Below are positions 36,257-49,709 of a DNA stretch of 64,000 bases, piece after piece. This stretch comes from Epinephelus fuscoguttatus. Its lineage: Eukaryota > Chordata > Actinopteri > Perciformes > Serranidae. Location: assembly GCF_011397635.1 (NCBI RefSeq), contig NC_064760.1, positions 29,566,856 to 29,630,855 of the forward strand, in the 5' to 3' direction. Both the position numbers and the translations under genes were made by a program. The stretch's first letter is position 1. The number at the start of each line of letters is the position of its first letter. The notes beneath the pieces were generated by a model. It saw nothing but the letters and a program-made list of their open reading frames with translations. It was not told where the DNA came from and made no database searches.

Positions 36257-36870
36257 TTTAAAGGTCCAGTGTGTAGGATTTAGTGGCATCGAGAGGTGAG
36301 GTTGCAAATTGCAACCAACTAAAACTTCTCCTGTGTGTCTGTTCTGGGCTTCTGTAGAAACAACATGGCAAACTCTGTATGAAGATATAAACGGCTTGTT
36401 CTAAGGTAACAAAAATACAATGATTCTTAGTTTCAGGTGGTTATACACTAATGATTTTTTTTTAAATTTTATTTCATATACTTTATTAATCCCCGAGGGG
36501 AAATTCAATTTTTCACTCTGTTGTCAATTACACACAGGTCTGAACACACACATGCACAAACAGGACCTATACATGCACTAAGTGGAGAGATGTCAGAGTG
36601 GGCTGTCCATGACAGGCGCTCCGAGCGGTTGGGGGGGTTTGCTGCGTTGCTCAAGGGCACCTCGGCAGGAGGTGAACTAGCACCTCTCCAGCTACCAGTC
36701 TACACTCCATATTTTTGGTCACTCCATATTTTTGGTCCGGACTTGAACAGGCGACCCTCCAGTTCCCAACCCAAGTCCCTATGGACTGAGCTACTGCTGC
36801 ATGCCGTTATGACTATTATACACAATTTCTGCCCATATATCCCCCTAAATCACACACACCAGACCTTTAA
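36257..36870 (-). mobile_element. TIR element (GGTCCAGTGTGTAGGATTTAG family), interrupted by a SINE
   Basis: The left end TTTAAAGGTCCAGTGTGTAGG and right end CACACACCAGACCTTTAA are inverted copies. Interior phrases (GAGGTTGCAAATTGCAACC, CAACATGG, ATATAAACGGCTTGTTCTAAGG) match the copies at 40022-40273 and 57662-57898 in reverse orientation. The element is split at about 36454 and resumes at about 36804, with a SINE in between. Non-coding. Confidence 0.8.
36455..36803 (-). mobile_element. tRNA-derived SINE, second family, copy 2, nested in a TIR element
   Basis: On the minus strand the head reads AGCAGTAGCTCAGTCCATAGG (A box), then a B box GGTCGCCTGTTCAAGTCC at 36739-36756, then body, ending in an AATAAAGTATATG-like tail. 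A 17-base tandem duplication ACTCCATATTTTTGGTC lies at 36704-36737. Target duplication is not clear. Confidence 0.85.
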
Positions 36871-39800
36871 GGTTGGGGATAGGTATGAAAGAAATCACAA
36901 TTTATAACAACATGGGTTTCATTTTTATTACTCTGCCTAGTAGTTCTCTCAGATGTGATTACACTGCACTCACCCAAGTAATTGCTGGGAACTTGAAATT
37001 CAATATTGCTATAAATTGTTCCAATGGGGCAACACATGTAAATGGTTAGAAAATCAGACAGCCTGTGAACAAGCCAACAGCCAGAATATCAAACCACTTT
37101 ATCTGAAGGTAAAATTAACAGAGTGTGTAATGTCAAGAGGGAAAACTGTGATTGAGCACAACCAAGGCAGGTGTGGTCAGTCAAAGTTGAACCAGGACAT
37201 CTATCTATAAACTGATAGATGAGTAATAATTTCACCCTCTGCCTTAGTTTTCTCTTTCAAATAAGTGTCTAACATGGGGGTCTTATCTAGCTTTTTATCA
37301 GTTTGGCATGTTCTGAGATCTCAACGATTAACTGGGTGATTACAGCGTTATCATAAATAAAGGAACTGATGGCCAAAGCGACAAAAACAAAACCAAACTT
37401 GTGATAAAAAGAATATTTCCTTTATGTTTGGCCACTTTTAAGAGTTAACAATGGACCATGACAACAAAGTGTTTCTGATTTCAAATAGCACTGGTAGATT
37501 TATACACAATCCTTCTCATAAACGGTCACCTCCAGGACATGCATACAGCATGCAGGCACACACGCACTCTGACACACTGTGTTTCACTTCAAATGCAGGT
37601 TGTGACAGGAAAACACAGGAAGGTGATAAATAAGGCGTGGAGGTAAGAGCGGCAGAGGAAGGAGGGACGGGAGGGGAAGTTTGCTAAGTGTAGCCTGGGG
37701 CCACCTTGTTCTGCCTCTGCAAAGGTACGAGCTGAATGAAACACAATTTACACAAGAAGGACTGACTCACAGAGATTACACTGTTTCACGCAGCTGTTCT
37801 GTTGCTCTTGGTCCTGTATGTGCGGGCCCTAAGAGCCAGCTGTAGTAACCTGAGTAAACGTGTGACAAGGCAGCAGCACTCAGGTAACTTCAAAGCTCCT
37901 TTTCCAACAAACATATCACATTTCTCTCCTGGAATGTTACACCACCACAGAAAAGCTCTGAGCATTTAATCGCTTTTGTTTGACATGGAGGAGAATCAGG
38001 GGTGAATCCTTTGATCAATAACACACCTCTGTGTGCTCTGACTCTCCAGGGTGGCAAAGACCAGGTGAAGAGCCTGTTGTGGTCATGTAGGGTTTAACTG
38101 AAGTTTGATCTTGCACTGACACACCTGGTGAATGAAGAGGAAGAACAATATGGAACAGACAGTTCACCTGTGCTATATGACAAAGGGCCTTATTTACTAA
38201 CATGTGAACAGAAATGTTCTTACTCACCGTTCGATTCATGACACATATGCACCAGCAGCTTTTGTTCTTACCACCATGCCTATGTGTACAGAGACGAATC
38301 AAATGGAAGTCCATTCATTCCTATGGGAATCTACATGATATCTGATGTGCATTTGAAACTCCTCCCCTTCGTAATACTTCGGTCCAGAATTTGCTTCGAG
38401 AATGTTCAAAAAATTGCAGTGGATTTCAGCAAGCTCATATGACAGTGTGCTAGCTTAGCTAACAGGCTGCTAACTAGCTAACAGACTATTTCCCTCAATT
38501 CAGTTGCCTATGTTGATCGTCCAGTGAGTTTGGATGATTAAAAAGAACTTGTCTGTCCAGTTTTTTATACATAATTAATCTGAGTAATGTTATTCTGCTA
38601 AAATAGGGTTATACATTATATACAGTCATATTCCAAACTACTGGATGGCACAAAGCGGACAATATTCGCCTTTCCCCCATGGCTACAGGTAGTTTCTATC
38701 AGGTCCCTATCCATCCAAGAAATGCACTTCCTTGTGTTGGACACTGAAGGCATCATCTGTACATTAACTGATCTTTGGATACCAGTCACAAACATTAGCA
38801 GAAACCAAGCACAAGGCCCTGACACATCAGTACTGCACCGTCAGTGAGTGTCTGTGAATGTAACGACAGTCGGAAACAGCTGATAAGCCGTTCGTCATTC
38901 TCTTCAAACATGTTAAAACAGATCGGTCTCTGATGTGCTCTCTCTTGAAGGTACGGACTGTAATATCTTCCAGTAAGGCTAGTTATGCCATCTTAACACC
39001 TGCTTGGAGGTAAATCATCTTCTAAATACCCATGAATGCCCATTGATAGGCTATCAATTAACCATTTCATAGTTATTTAATACATTAGACCAATATATTA
39101 GCAAATTGATGGTTTTAAATATTGTCTATTAAAGACTTTTTAAATAGTTACAATATGAATGTGTTATGCATTCAGTTGAAAAGTGTGTGTTTACATTTTC
39201 TCAGGATGAAATACTTTTAAGGTTTACAGCATTCCTCTAAATACATAGCAGAACAATCCATGAATTATCTAAATAGTTTCCATCACATGTGTTGGTCTCA
39301 GGCGTTGTGAGCTGCATGTCAGGTATGTTTGACATCTACAACAACCACATCACTGAAACTACCACGGCCCACATGATAAACCTGAGCCAAGGGTTCCTGG
39401 TGAAGTTGACAAACAACTGGTGACTCATTGTCATTGCATCACATTGGAGAGCGATGTGATGCAACACAGTGACATTGAGAAAGTGACATGTGGCACAATC
39501 AGACAGATGTTACATTTGTGGGAGACACAGCAGGGTAAGTAGCCAAGATGCACATTACAGTCAAAAGTAATAGTAAGCACTCAGATATATTTTCATTCCC
39601 AGCTGTTTTTGCCTTTTCACCCACTTCTAAGTGGCGCTAAATATCTGCCTAACTTTTGGTTGTAAGGTTGGTCTTGATGTGTGTATGTAGAACCAGTAAA
39701 GGCTGTTATGGTAGTATTTTTAACCACTGTAAATTCCCATTTAAAAGTTTTTTTTCTTTGTCAGCTGCAACCATGAGCTCTACAGATCTCTCTGTTGGTT

Positions 39801-40021
39801 GGTCAAAAAAATGTCCCCACCCTTTGGCGGCCACAGTTTTTGCCCTAGGAGGCTGAAACTTGGCCTTGAGGTCAAATTTGTGTTTGTGTGTCAGTTTGGG
39901 GGTGTGTGCTTGTGGTCATGCTAATTGGCTAAGGAGGGTAGGGGGTTGTGGCCTATAGTAAAAAAGACGCATAACTTCTAAAATGATTCACAAAACATGA
40001 CCAAACTTTACACACACACAC
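36871..40021. other. Intergenic, nothing firmly recognised
   Basis: No gene supported. 38340-38520 contains GCTAACTAGCTAACAG-like runs typical of degraded fish repeats. Other stretches are plain. Confidence 0.4.
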
Positions 40022-40273
40022 ACTTGAAACTAAGACTTGTGCTTTTGTAACCTTAGAATGAGCCGTTTATATCTGCATAATGAGTGAGTCCTCTCACATG
40101 GAGGCCGCCATGTTCTGCCATAGCCCAGAGCAGACAAATCAAACCTTAGATAAGGCCATTTGCATTTCTGCGTTGGCCACTGAAGTTCTCACGCTCGGCA
40201 CATGGGAGAAATTTCAGTTCTGCAACCTAAACGCTAGATGCTAAATCCTACACACTGGACACTGGACCTTTAA
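40022..40273 (+). mobile_element. TIR element of the GGTCCAGTGTGTAGG family, left-truncated
   Basis: Starts inside the family sequence (CCTTAGAATGAGCCGTTTATATC at about 40051) and runs to the right terminus CTAAATCCTACACACTGGAC...CTTTAA. A 7-base ACTGGAC duplication occurs near the end. The left terminus is missing. Confidence 0.75.
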
Positions 40274-40339
40274 AAAGCCTAATCTATCTTCCACTCATTT
40301 ACTGCAAGCTTTGTGATCGGATGTTTGGATGCCTTTGAA

Positions 40340-41220
40340 AGAGGATTTCGACTTTTTTTTTTTTACATATCAAATTCAAGGACTTTTCAAGGACTTCCCA
40401 AGCCTGATTACCTCAAATTCAAGGACCTAACACTGCATACTCTGAGATAAGGTATGATCAAGGTTAAAGGAGAACACCACCTAAATTCAGTATTCCAATG
40501 TGTTATTTCCATGGCTGAGGAAAGTTTAATCAATACTTGTGAACATGTACTATCTCTCTCTCAAAGCCAGAAACCAGAGAAGTCATTTTTAAACTTGTGA
40601 TGTCATAGGGTATAAAGTCTGGAGCTGCTTCATAGACAATGAATGACAGACTGAATTTGTGATTTTGTGGACCGACAGAATAAATGTTTTCTTTTTTAAA
40701 TACCCGAATGACCTTTATTTTATTGTAGTGGTGTCCGCTGCAAAACAGAAAATATACTCAGGACATTCCCCTGGGTGCTCTCAGTGTCATCTGTAACATC
40801 TTTCCCAGTTCATTGTCTATGAAGCAGCTAAAGACTTTATATTTAATGACATCACAGATTTGAGTTTTAGCACTCTAGCTCTTGGATTTGGGAGAGACTT
40901 TTTCATTTACTAATATTTTTGTCCTATACTATAAGAATACAATGTATGAATTTACAAAAGCCCATGGACAACTGTTAAAAAGAGGCAGAGGCTTGAATGT
41001 GTGAACACTTTTCACCAGTGTTGTATTACAGTGACTGTAGACAATATCAAAAGAACTTCAGATTCCATTCCTGCAGAATGTAAATAAATCCAAGCACTTC
41101 AAATGACCCGTGTCTATTTATGTCTATTTTCAAAAACTTTAAAGGCCGTGATTTTTTCCCCTCAAATTCACAGTGGTCAAGTGGCCAGTGATTTCAAGGA
41201 CTTGTGGGAACTGAAAAAGG
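40340..41220. repeat. AAGGACTT-rich repeat flanking a foldback element
   Basis: ATTCAAGGACTTTTCAAGGACTTCCC at 40373-40400 and TTTCAAGGACTTGTGGGAAC at 41192-41211 look like two parts of one dispersed repeat separated by the foldback element. This is a tentative reading. Confidence 0.3.
40553..40900. mobile_element. Foldback element with about 90-base imperfect inverted arms
   Basis: The left arm 40553-40645 and right arm 40808-40900 are reverse complements with small gaps. The best parts are TTGTGATGTCAT and TATAAAGTCT..AGCTGCTTCATAGACAATGAA. The loop is about 160 bases and non-coding. No flanking target duplication was identified. Confidence 0.75.
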
Positions 41221-43880
41221 AAACTGTGCTGTGCTCTTAGCTCTTACATTTTTTATAACCACACCTTGTACCTTGTTTCCTAAAAAAAAAAAAAAAAAAA
41301 TACAGACATTTTCTACTGCAGGTCCTCATCTTTTGTCAGGATGATTCAACTGGTGGAGTGTCATGCCCATCCAAACGCTGGAGCTGCTCCAACTGCCAAT
41401 AACCTAACCTTGTTTATGCAGAAAATGAGTCACACTTTAACTGTGAGACCACGATGAAAGCTAAGCCACTGTAAATTCCTAGCATTTCTTTCTATCAGTG
41501 AGCGGAGGCCGAATGGGAGTAATTTGGTACATGTGTGAATGGGGAATGTTTATATGGACTATCACAAAACTTGTCAGGGATCTAACAGTTGGCAGATGTG
41601 TAGATAAAATCATCCTCACCTCTGTATTGACAGTTTACAGTTTAGGGTTGGGTTAGGACAAGCAGGATGACCCAGTGATTCAGGTAGGCTGAATGAATCC
41701 AGACACACCTACAGGAAGCACTGCTGGCTATGCCTGTATAGCCACCACTATTCCAGGGTTGCAAAACACAATCATGATACACTTGTTTTACTGGGGCATT
41801 GATCGATGGCAGGTAGGGCACATAGATAAGTCTGAAACAAGTTGACTGATATCACAACTAAAAAGAAGAAATGAGAGCCGTCAGCAACATAAAAGCCTCG
41901 GAGTAGATAAACAATATTATATGATGATATCATATCTCAGCAGTCTCACTGAAAAGGAAAGCGTAACTGCAGCTGAGTGACAGAGATCAATACTGTTCGC
42001 TTGACAGCTCTCCGTTGCTCATGCCTTTTCTGTAACTTGTTCCTGAGGCAGTCCTCGGCAAATATTTGCAGATGACCTGCTGCCAACCTGGAAATATACA
42101 GAGGGTCATTTACTAGAAAGTACAGTGTAATGATAGAGCTGTAAAGGAGTGGAAGGAGCACAGGGACAAAGAGAGGAAAAAAAAGAGGAAGCTACAGAGG
42201 GAATGAAAGTGAAAAGGGCAGGTTGTGGTTCTGCTTTGTCTTCCTTTGCAAATCACTGCCCTTCCTGTGGTTTCATTTCTCAAGAAAGAGCTTTCACCAT
42301 CTTCTTTCACATCCCTGAACATTGAGACATTGGTTAAATTTTATAAATTTGTTAAAACCTAAATTACGAGAAACATACATCGGACATCTGTTTTATCTAG
42401 GTTTTGACATATCCTTTGTTAAACTTTGTTAAGATGCTCAAAGTCCACCCACTATGACACAAACCCAGTAACCACAAACATACCTCAAACACTGACCTGT
42501 GTAACGTGGCAGCAGTCTTGGATAAATGCTGGACTTTGCAGCATTCTGATGTGTTGTATGAATTCACAGAGTTGATGGCATCATCAGGATTAGCTCATAC
42601 TGCACTTTCTGCATGTTCAGTTACATGCTTGAGAAACCGTAACCCACCCCATTTTTTGTTAATATTTAATAGAGGCAGTATCAGGATAAAATGTTTATGG
42701 AGAACTGTGTGTGGGCCTTTTTGCGAAAAGATATTCTTTGAAGTCAGAAATCCCCTGTGTCTTACTCACTCATCTCAGATCCGTCTGAAAGGCAGACAGT
42801 CATAATAAGATCAGAATCTCAGTAGTCACTGTCTCTCTAATGCTCTCTGGCTTCGGCACGCACACACATATGCACACACACAGACATGGACCAACGCTAA
42901 TACACTCCTTGCCTTTTATCCAGCTCTCCTCTGGTGCCTATGTAACAGGAGCTGGCAGTCCAGCCTTTCTCAGAGAATGTCACAACAATAGATCTCCATT
43001 CCACATACTCTCCTGACCTTCACACAATGCTGCTTTTGAAAGACTAAATGTCTCTGCACACGAACCGGCCGGTTACTCTGTGTATGTGTGTGTGTGTCGT
43101 ATGAGAGGGGGAATCCCTGAGGCAAATAGTGTTTTTTACAAGGCCAGCAATTAAATGGTGCATTTTGCCAACATAAGCATGCTCTTTAGGCGCTGCAGAC
43201 TCTTTTTTTGGGACAATGTGGTTTCTTTTACTCCTTCACAAACCAGCATAAAAAGGATATATGGAACAGAAGTGTGTTGATTTGGAGAAAAAAAGGAGAG
43301 CGAAACCATTTGTCACGAGTAAGACAAGTCTGTCTGCCCCGGGTTTCCTTGACTGAGTGATGCCTCCCATGATGAAAAGCCTGGTTTGTTTTTCTATCGC
43401 GGACCACACTCACATCCTGCAGGGAGGGAATATGGCGGCGGTCTCAGCTGCGCCTCATGGATTATATGAAATATGCAGAGGATGTGTGGGAGACAGACAT
43501 ATTCTGTTTGACGTGAACGATACTGGAAATAAAACCAATCCAAGCAGACAGACAGTCTGATGACTTAGCTGACACACAGGAGCTGACCCTGGGATGAGAG
43601 TTCAGCTGCATCACAGATAATATCAGCGCTTGTATTTGTCACTCCAGGCGTGAGTGGACATTTTATGGGTTTGACATTTTAGATACTACACCAACAGTTT
43701 GGTTTAAACATCAATATTAGACACTTGGCACTGTGACAGTGTTATCACAGCTCCACACCCATAAATCTTTTTACAGGTTTGATCATTTTGAACACCTGGA
43801 ACAGCTCTCAGTATAGAGGAGCAACCCTCCAATTGGACCGGTTTTGACAAGACGCTACAGCCATGCCAGCAGCTCTGTGA
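41221..43880. other. Intergenic, nothing recognised
   Basis: No gene or definable mobile element. A poly(A) run lies at 41283-41300; otherwise plain sequence. Confidence 0.4.
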
Positions 43881-44470
43881 GGCTTTGCGACCAAAGTGGT
43901 TATCTCCGGGTCTGAAAAGTGAAGTAAATGTGCTTTTAAGTGCTTTAAACCTGCATTCTTGCTAATGGCCAGCAGGGGGCAACTCCACTGGAAGTCCAAT
44001 TGTATACACCTTGATGACAAAATGACCCCACTTCTCACTTGATTTATTACCTCTGTAAGCATTGTCCTAATGAGTTTATGGTCCCAATTTCTAGTTTCAA
44101 GTTTTCTTTGATAAAGCACGATGTTCATTTTGTAAATTATGGTCCCATATGGAGTAAAATAGATGTTAAAGCAGGGTATGCTTTAGGGTTTGGCTACCGT
44201 GTGATTGACAAGTGCCTACTTACTACCACGGAGGTGTGTCGAACAAATGTTGTCACTTCTGGGTCAAAAAAAAAAAAAAAGAAACAAGATGGCGACGGCC
44301 ATCACGCTAAACTTGAGGCTTCAAAATGGTAGTCCACACACCAGTGGGTTACATCACAGTGGCTACAGTCTATGTTTGCAGCTGTGCTCTAAACTAAATG
44401 CTAATGTTAGCATGTTAACATGCTGACAGTGACAATGCTAACATACTGATGTTTAGCGGATATATTATGT
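43881..44470. repeat. Dispersed fish repeat
   Basis: Recognised from memory by the phrases GGTCTGAAAAGTGAAG, ATGGCCAGCAGGGGGCAACTC and CACTTCTCACTTGATTTATTACC. The last part (GCTAATGTTAGCATGTTAACA at 44401) is repeated in variant form at about 44602-44650. Confidence 0.5.
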
Positions 44471-44579
44471 TTAACATAGCCACCATATGCTTGCCGTTTC
44501 CCGTGGTGGCGTCGTGCAAGAAATACAAAGTTTTCTTAACTAATTCAAGGTAACATGGCATGACTAATTAAATTACAAA

Positions 44580-45000
44580 TGGTCATTTTGTGAGGAAGCA
44601 CAAATACTAAATGCGAATGTCAGCATGCTAACATGCTCACAATCCTAGCATGTTCACCAAATTTGCTAATTAGCACTTAAGTACCACTGAGGATGGGAGT
44701 CTCATTACTTTTTCAGGTATTTGGCAATAATCCATAGCAGTTGAGAAATTAAAAGATTAGCCTGATGATGGCGCAAGAGGAAAGATCAAGTGATCACCAA
44801 AATTATGTCATCCTGAAGAGAACATGAATATCTGCCAAATTCCATCGCGAAGCATCTGGTAGCTGTCGAAATATTCCATTCAAAACCTCAAATGTCAACA
44901 TGATAGTGGCAATAGAGAAGTCTGGATCTTCAAAGTCATCAGGAGTCACCTTCTGGAGACCATGAATGTCCGAACAAAATTTCACGGCAAGCTAAAAACA
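44580..45000. repeat. Dispersed fish repeat (GCTAACATGCT / AAAACCTCAAATGTCAACAT)
   Basis: Contains GTCAGCATGCTAACATGCTCAC and a block matching 23875-23935 (CCAAAT..CAT.GC, CATT/CACT.AAAACCTCAAATG). It accounts for the 60-residue minus-strand frame at 44803-44985, which is therefore not a gene. Confidence 0.6.
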
Positions 45001-48000
45001 AAATAAGATTACATTGTGTTATAATTAGAAAGTGTCAGTTATTTACGGCGACACTGCTGATTTAATGTGTCTCCATTAATCATGTCCATTGCTGTAATGT
45101 ATCTTGGGAAACAATGTTCTTATCAGACCACTGACACAGTGCGCAGGAAATAAAATGTTCCTGTCTGGTGAAGGTGTGTGGTGAGGTGTTGACATCGGTG
45201 CTCTGTCTGGACATGTATGTGAGCACAACCTATCAACCTGTCATGACATCACACTGAGTGATTACTCCTCTCATGACTCAGGAATGCAGAGCAGGCTTCC
45301 CCCGTCTTCCAGGAGCCCGTCTGTTGTATTTTTCCGAAGAGCTGCTGGAGTAGTTTTCCAAACAGATTTATCCAACAAAAGAACTGGTGTGCTCAACTTT
45401 AATGTCTTTAGATTATAATGGATGCCAAACCAAAAATCAAGTTGTTGGCACTTGCAAATAAGTATGTAACACTTTGATGTGCAGCAGCAGAAGGAAAGGG
45501 ATGCATTTCAGCAGATTCACCAATAAAGTTTTTATTTAACACTTTCCTCCACAATAACCACACCTTTGCTTTTTGCCTTCTGTTTCCATTTCCCCGTAGT
45601 TTTGTTTGTTGAGCCCGTGACGCCACACAAACACACAGGTCACAGATTACAGCTATCAACACATGCGTGATTTATTGCACCTATGTTTCTGAGCCACTGT
45701 CTCTGTTCATAGCCCAGAGGTCGTAAAAAAACAGCGCTCACAGACTGGAGCAGCTGTGCCTCAAGTTTACTGCTTTCACAATTTATGCATCTAAAAAATA
45801 CAAAACATGCAGTGCAGTTCAGCGACCAACATCTTAAGATTAATGCACACAGTAGGTGTTGTAAGTGGGAGAGGTGACGGTGGGGTAACCAAACATAGTA
45901 TACAGTATACTGGGTGAGCATTGCCAGCATTCCTCCCAACCTTACTCTGTATTTAGCAGCCGAACCCCCCCACCCCCCTGCTCCATGACAAGGATCTACA
46001 GACCATCATGACCTCACCATCCAGGAGGCTCGTGCATTCACATGGTCAGGGGACGGCGGGTAGCAGGGGTGTTAATCTACATGATGTCATTAAATTGGAC
46101 ACATACACACACCCTTATCACAGCCCAGACTTGACCCCAACATTAACATGAACCCAATGCACTGCGTGTACAGCATGCATGCAACAGGGAAAGGGCGAAA
46201 CGGTGCTTTTTGGACTTTTACGATCCAAGCATTTGGCATGCAGCGGCACATTTTTTCAGCACTCACCAGGATAAAAACTTTGCTTTTGGTCATTTTGATC
46301 AGTAGCTGGACGCGAGTGTGTATATGGGTGTGTGTTATTAATACCCCAGAGGTGGTTCGTTGGGGGGATTTGAGAGGCTGCTTGGGTTTCAGTGTTTCTG
46401 AGCTCACAGACAAATGTCCCTACATGGCGGGTTTCTTCTCCGCTCCAATGTGCTAACGACTTGGCCCCACGCTGAAAATGCCATCCTGTTGGACCCCGTG
46501 CTGCGGGGCATCAGCGCAACCTATACGCCCTGCTGCCTGAGCAAGCACACATGCACGTCCACACATAGGGCAGCAACCCCTCAGAGCAGGAGTTGGATGC
46601 AAACTGGGCACCTTGTGACTGGAGGGGTCACAGTTTTGCTCTGAATGTGATCCAGATCCCCCGAGGGCCTGGGAAAATCTGTGTGGGATGGATGACAACC
46701 ACTGTCATCTACCTCAACAATGGTTATTGTGGCAAACAAGGTACTTAAGCCCCAACTGCTCCAGTGGGACTGTTCAGTGGTCAGGAGCAGAAGACTGTGG
46801 TTGTACCGGGCAGCTCCCAGAAATGAACTTAAACACAGAGCATGTATGCACAGTCAGCGTTCCTTGACTAGATAAAATATAGGCACAAAAACAGTTGAAC
46901 TGAATGCTGTTGAATTTGGAATATATTTTTCTTCTTTCTCTTATGAATTTTTTATTGATATTTATTGTAATTTTTGCTGTTATGCTCTTTAATTAGCATA
47001 AAAATATATTCAAATAACAATGTAAAAAATACTTTTCTATATGTGATCCTTCATGCATCCTTGGAATTCTCCACATATTTACACTCTAAAGTGTAGATTT
47101 TGCTTCAACTTTAGGTGTAAAATATACGAAGCAGGAGATTTATGGGTCCTCTTCCAAAATTTTTAAGCATTAAACATTTGATTTCCTGCATTCTGGTAAG
47201 TGTTTATGCACTTATTTGTACATTTTCTGCATCAATTTATGATGTAAATGTCTTTAATTTCTGCTACTTTCATCTTTAAGTTGGGGGGACAAATGCAAAT
47301 ATTCTAAATATTGAGGGGGACGTGTCCCCTGCATCCCTCCCAAAATCTACACCTATGGTTACATGTTTTAAGTCAAACACATAATGCAGAAAAACAAGTT
47401 TCTGTCTCCAGCAGTGACACAGCATGTCTGTCCGCCTGTCAGTCATTCTCTGACCTTGTGCCTGTCCGTCTGTCTGTCTGCTTTAATACTATCTGTCATT
47501 GCAGGCTGTCTGTCTGGCTGTCTATTTGCAGTATCAGACAGTCTATCCCGTTTGTATTTGACAGTTGATGTGTTATTTTGTCTGTGCATCTGAGTGATGT
47601 CATTCAGGTGCAGTGTGCCAGGGCAAAAAGCCCAGGTTTCACCATCAGCTCTTTTTCCCCCTCCTGCCTTTTCTTCTGTCATCAGACACCTCACACTCTG
47701 GGTTTCCTGGGGATGCATGCACATGTGCATGCTAAAAAAACATGCAATGTGAGCATGACTAGAGGAATGCACTCATGCACATTCGATGGCATGCTGTAGG
47801 GATGCAGATGTTTAGTGCTGCGCTGTAGGTCCAGTAGTACAGCGTGACCTATGGCACCGTTGTGGTCAAATTGTGAGGTGTTTTAAATAGGCAAGCCCTG
47901 GGATTGGACTGTGGTGACTGATGGGCCACACTTTCCCTTCCTCGCTCTCTGCCTGTCTGTGCTTTTGCGTTGCGATGATGGATGCCCAGCCCTCTGTAAA

Positions 48001-49709
48001 TATAGCCCTGCCCCAGCTAGTTAGCATGGTTGGCATGATCCAGGCTGGTGGTCACAAGCTAAATATATATCCAAAATAAATACTTCCAGATTCAATTCTC
48101 AACTGTTGTTTAGACAGGCTGTAGCATATATCTCACGTAGAAAAAGAGTCAGAAAACCATTTCGTAATGAAGCAGAGACCATGGTCTAAACATTGCAGAA
48201 TCAAAAAGCCTAGAAACCATAGAGTGATACATTTTTTAGAGACCAGTGGAGGAAAACACTGTGGTTCTGCAACTGTCTACAGAAGCTTTGCCCAGTGCTG
48301 TGGTGACTGTGGCGGCGAGTCACTGCTGTGGTAACAAGTCATTGCCATGGTTTCCATCCAAACTCTGATTTTGTGTTCAGATGCACTGATACTGTGGAAT
48401 GGATGCTGTGGGTGGAGAAATGGAGCCGGCCAGCCAGCGGTGACCGCAGCAAGTGACGCAAGTGGAGAGGCTATGATGTTAGTGTGGCACTCAAGAGTTC
48501 ATTCAGGTGTGATTTAACTGAACAGCAGTGAATGACCACATCTTCTTCATGCAGTCGACATAGACAAAGGAACAAAGGCACTTCCCACAGGTGACCTGTC
48601 AATACAGTTGCTTTATCAGATTAAACAGACATCAATGTGTGCATTCACAAGCCTGGGACACTGTGCCTCCATCAGATCTGTGAGCTGTTGTCTGAAAATG
48701 GGCCACAGAGGTATTCAAAAGGGGGAAATAATTTTGATCTGACAGAATAGGACAACAGAGTCTTTGAGAATGGTTCAGAAGAAGCTTATCAGAGCGCTGC
48801 CACCGTGACCGCACTGGTAGGATGGAATCTGGCTGTGTGAGAGTTTCCATTCTGTCCACAACAATAGAAGGCCTTCTCCGCCTGCGTGCACCCTGCTGAC
48901 TCGCAGCACTACACCCAAAAATGTCTCCGGTTTTCCCCTCCGCTGCTGTTTTGACTTAGGTCCCACATCATTACCTACGAAGACAAATACAGGAGAGAGC
49001 ATGCCAGTGTTTTATGAAACCCATATCGGGTTATCCTAAACACTGGTTGTATAAACACCTGATATCACCTGGCTACAATCATCCCTCGTTTCCCAATAGC
49101 TCATTACTATGCAGTCATTCAGTGTATGCTTTGAGCATGATACATTGGGACATTAGCATTTTAAAGGTGCCCTGTGGAATTGAATCAAGCAAAACTTATG
49201 CCTACATTCAGTGTGACTAACCCAAAGACATTATATATATATCTTTGAGGCCTTACAATCATGCTGTAGCAATGCATTTAGCACTTACAAAGCTGATTTT
49301 AAAAAAGTAATTCTACTTCCTTTGCATCCATGTTCACTTGCTAGCAGTCTTCTTAGCTTCCTTTCCTCACACATTGCAACTCTTCTTTGTATTTTATCAC
49401 TGTCAGGCGGTGGAGTGGCATAAAAAAGCACCAGGAATACCTATCGCATCATCTGCAAGCTCCTGCGTGTGCATGATACAACCAAAATGGGGACCCACTC
49501 ATAAAAACATTGCTCCATAGCGCTACTAGTGGTCAAAAACCCTAGTGAAGGAACTTTTCACACCCTAGATAGAAAATTAACACCTAGTTTTATATTTTAG
49601 AGCTTCAAACAACAATAAAATATAATTAATGGAGCTATATTGAAATCCACTAGTACAGGCTTTGCATAATTCCTGCTGCTTCAAAACATAGGTTAATATA
49701 TGATATACT
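45001..49709. other. Intergenic, weak repeat fragments only
   Basis: No gene supported. 46480-46830 contains SINE-like phrases (CACTTAAGCCCCAACTGCTCC-like at 46740). 47455-47530 is TCTG-rich. Other frames have no coding character. Confidence 0.4.

Noticed and set aside
44803-44985. 60-residue minus-strand frame that looks protein-like (MKFCSDIHGLQKVTPDDFED...)
   Set aside because: The DNA belongs to a dispersed fish repeat; part of it matches 23875-23935 in this window, so the frame is a by-product.
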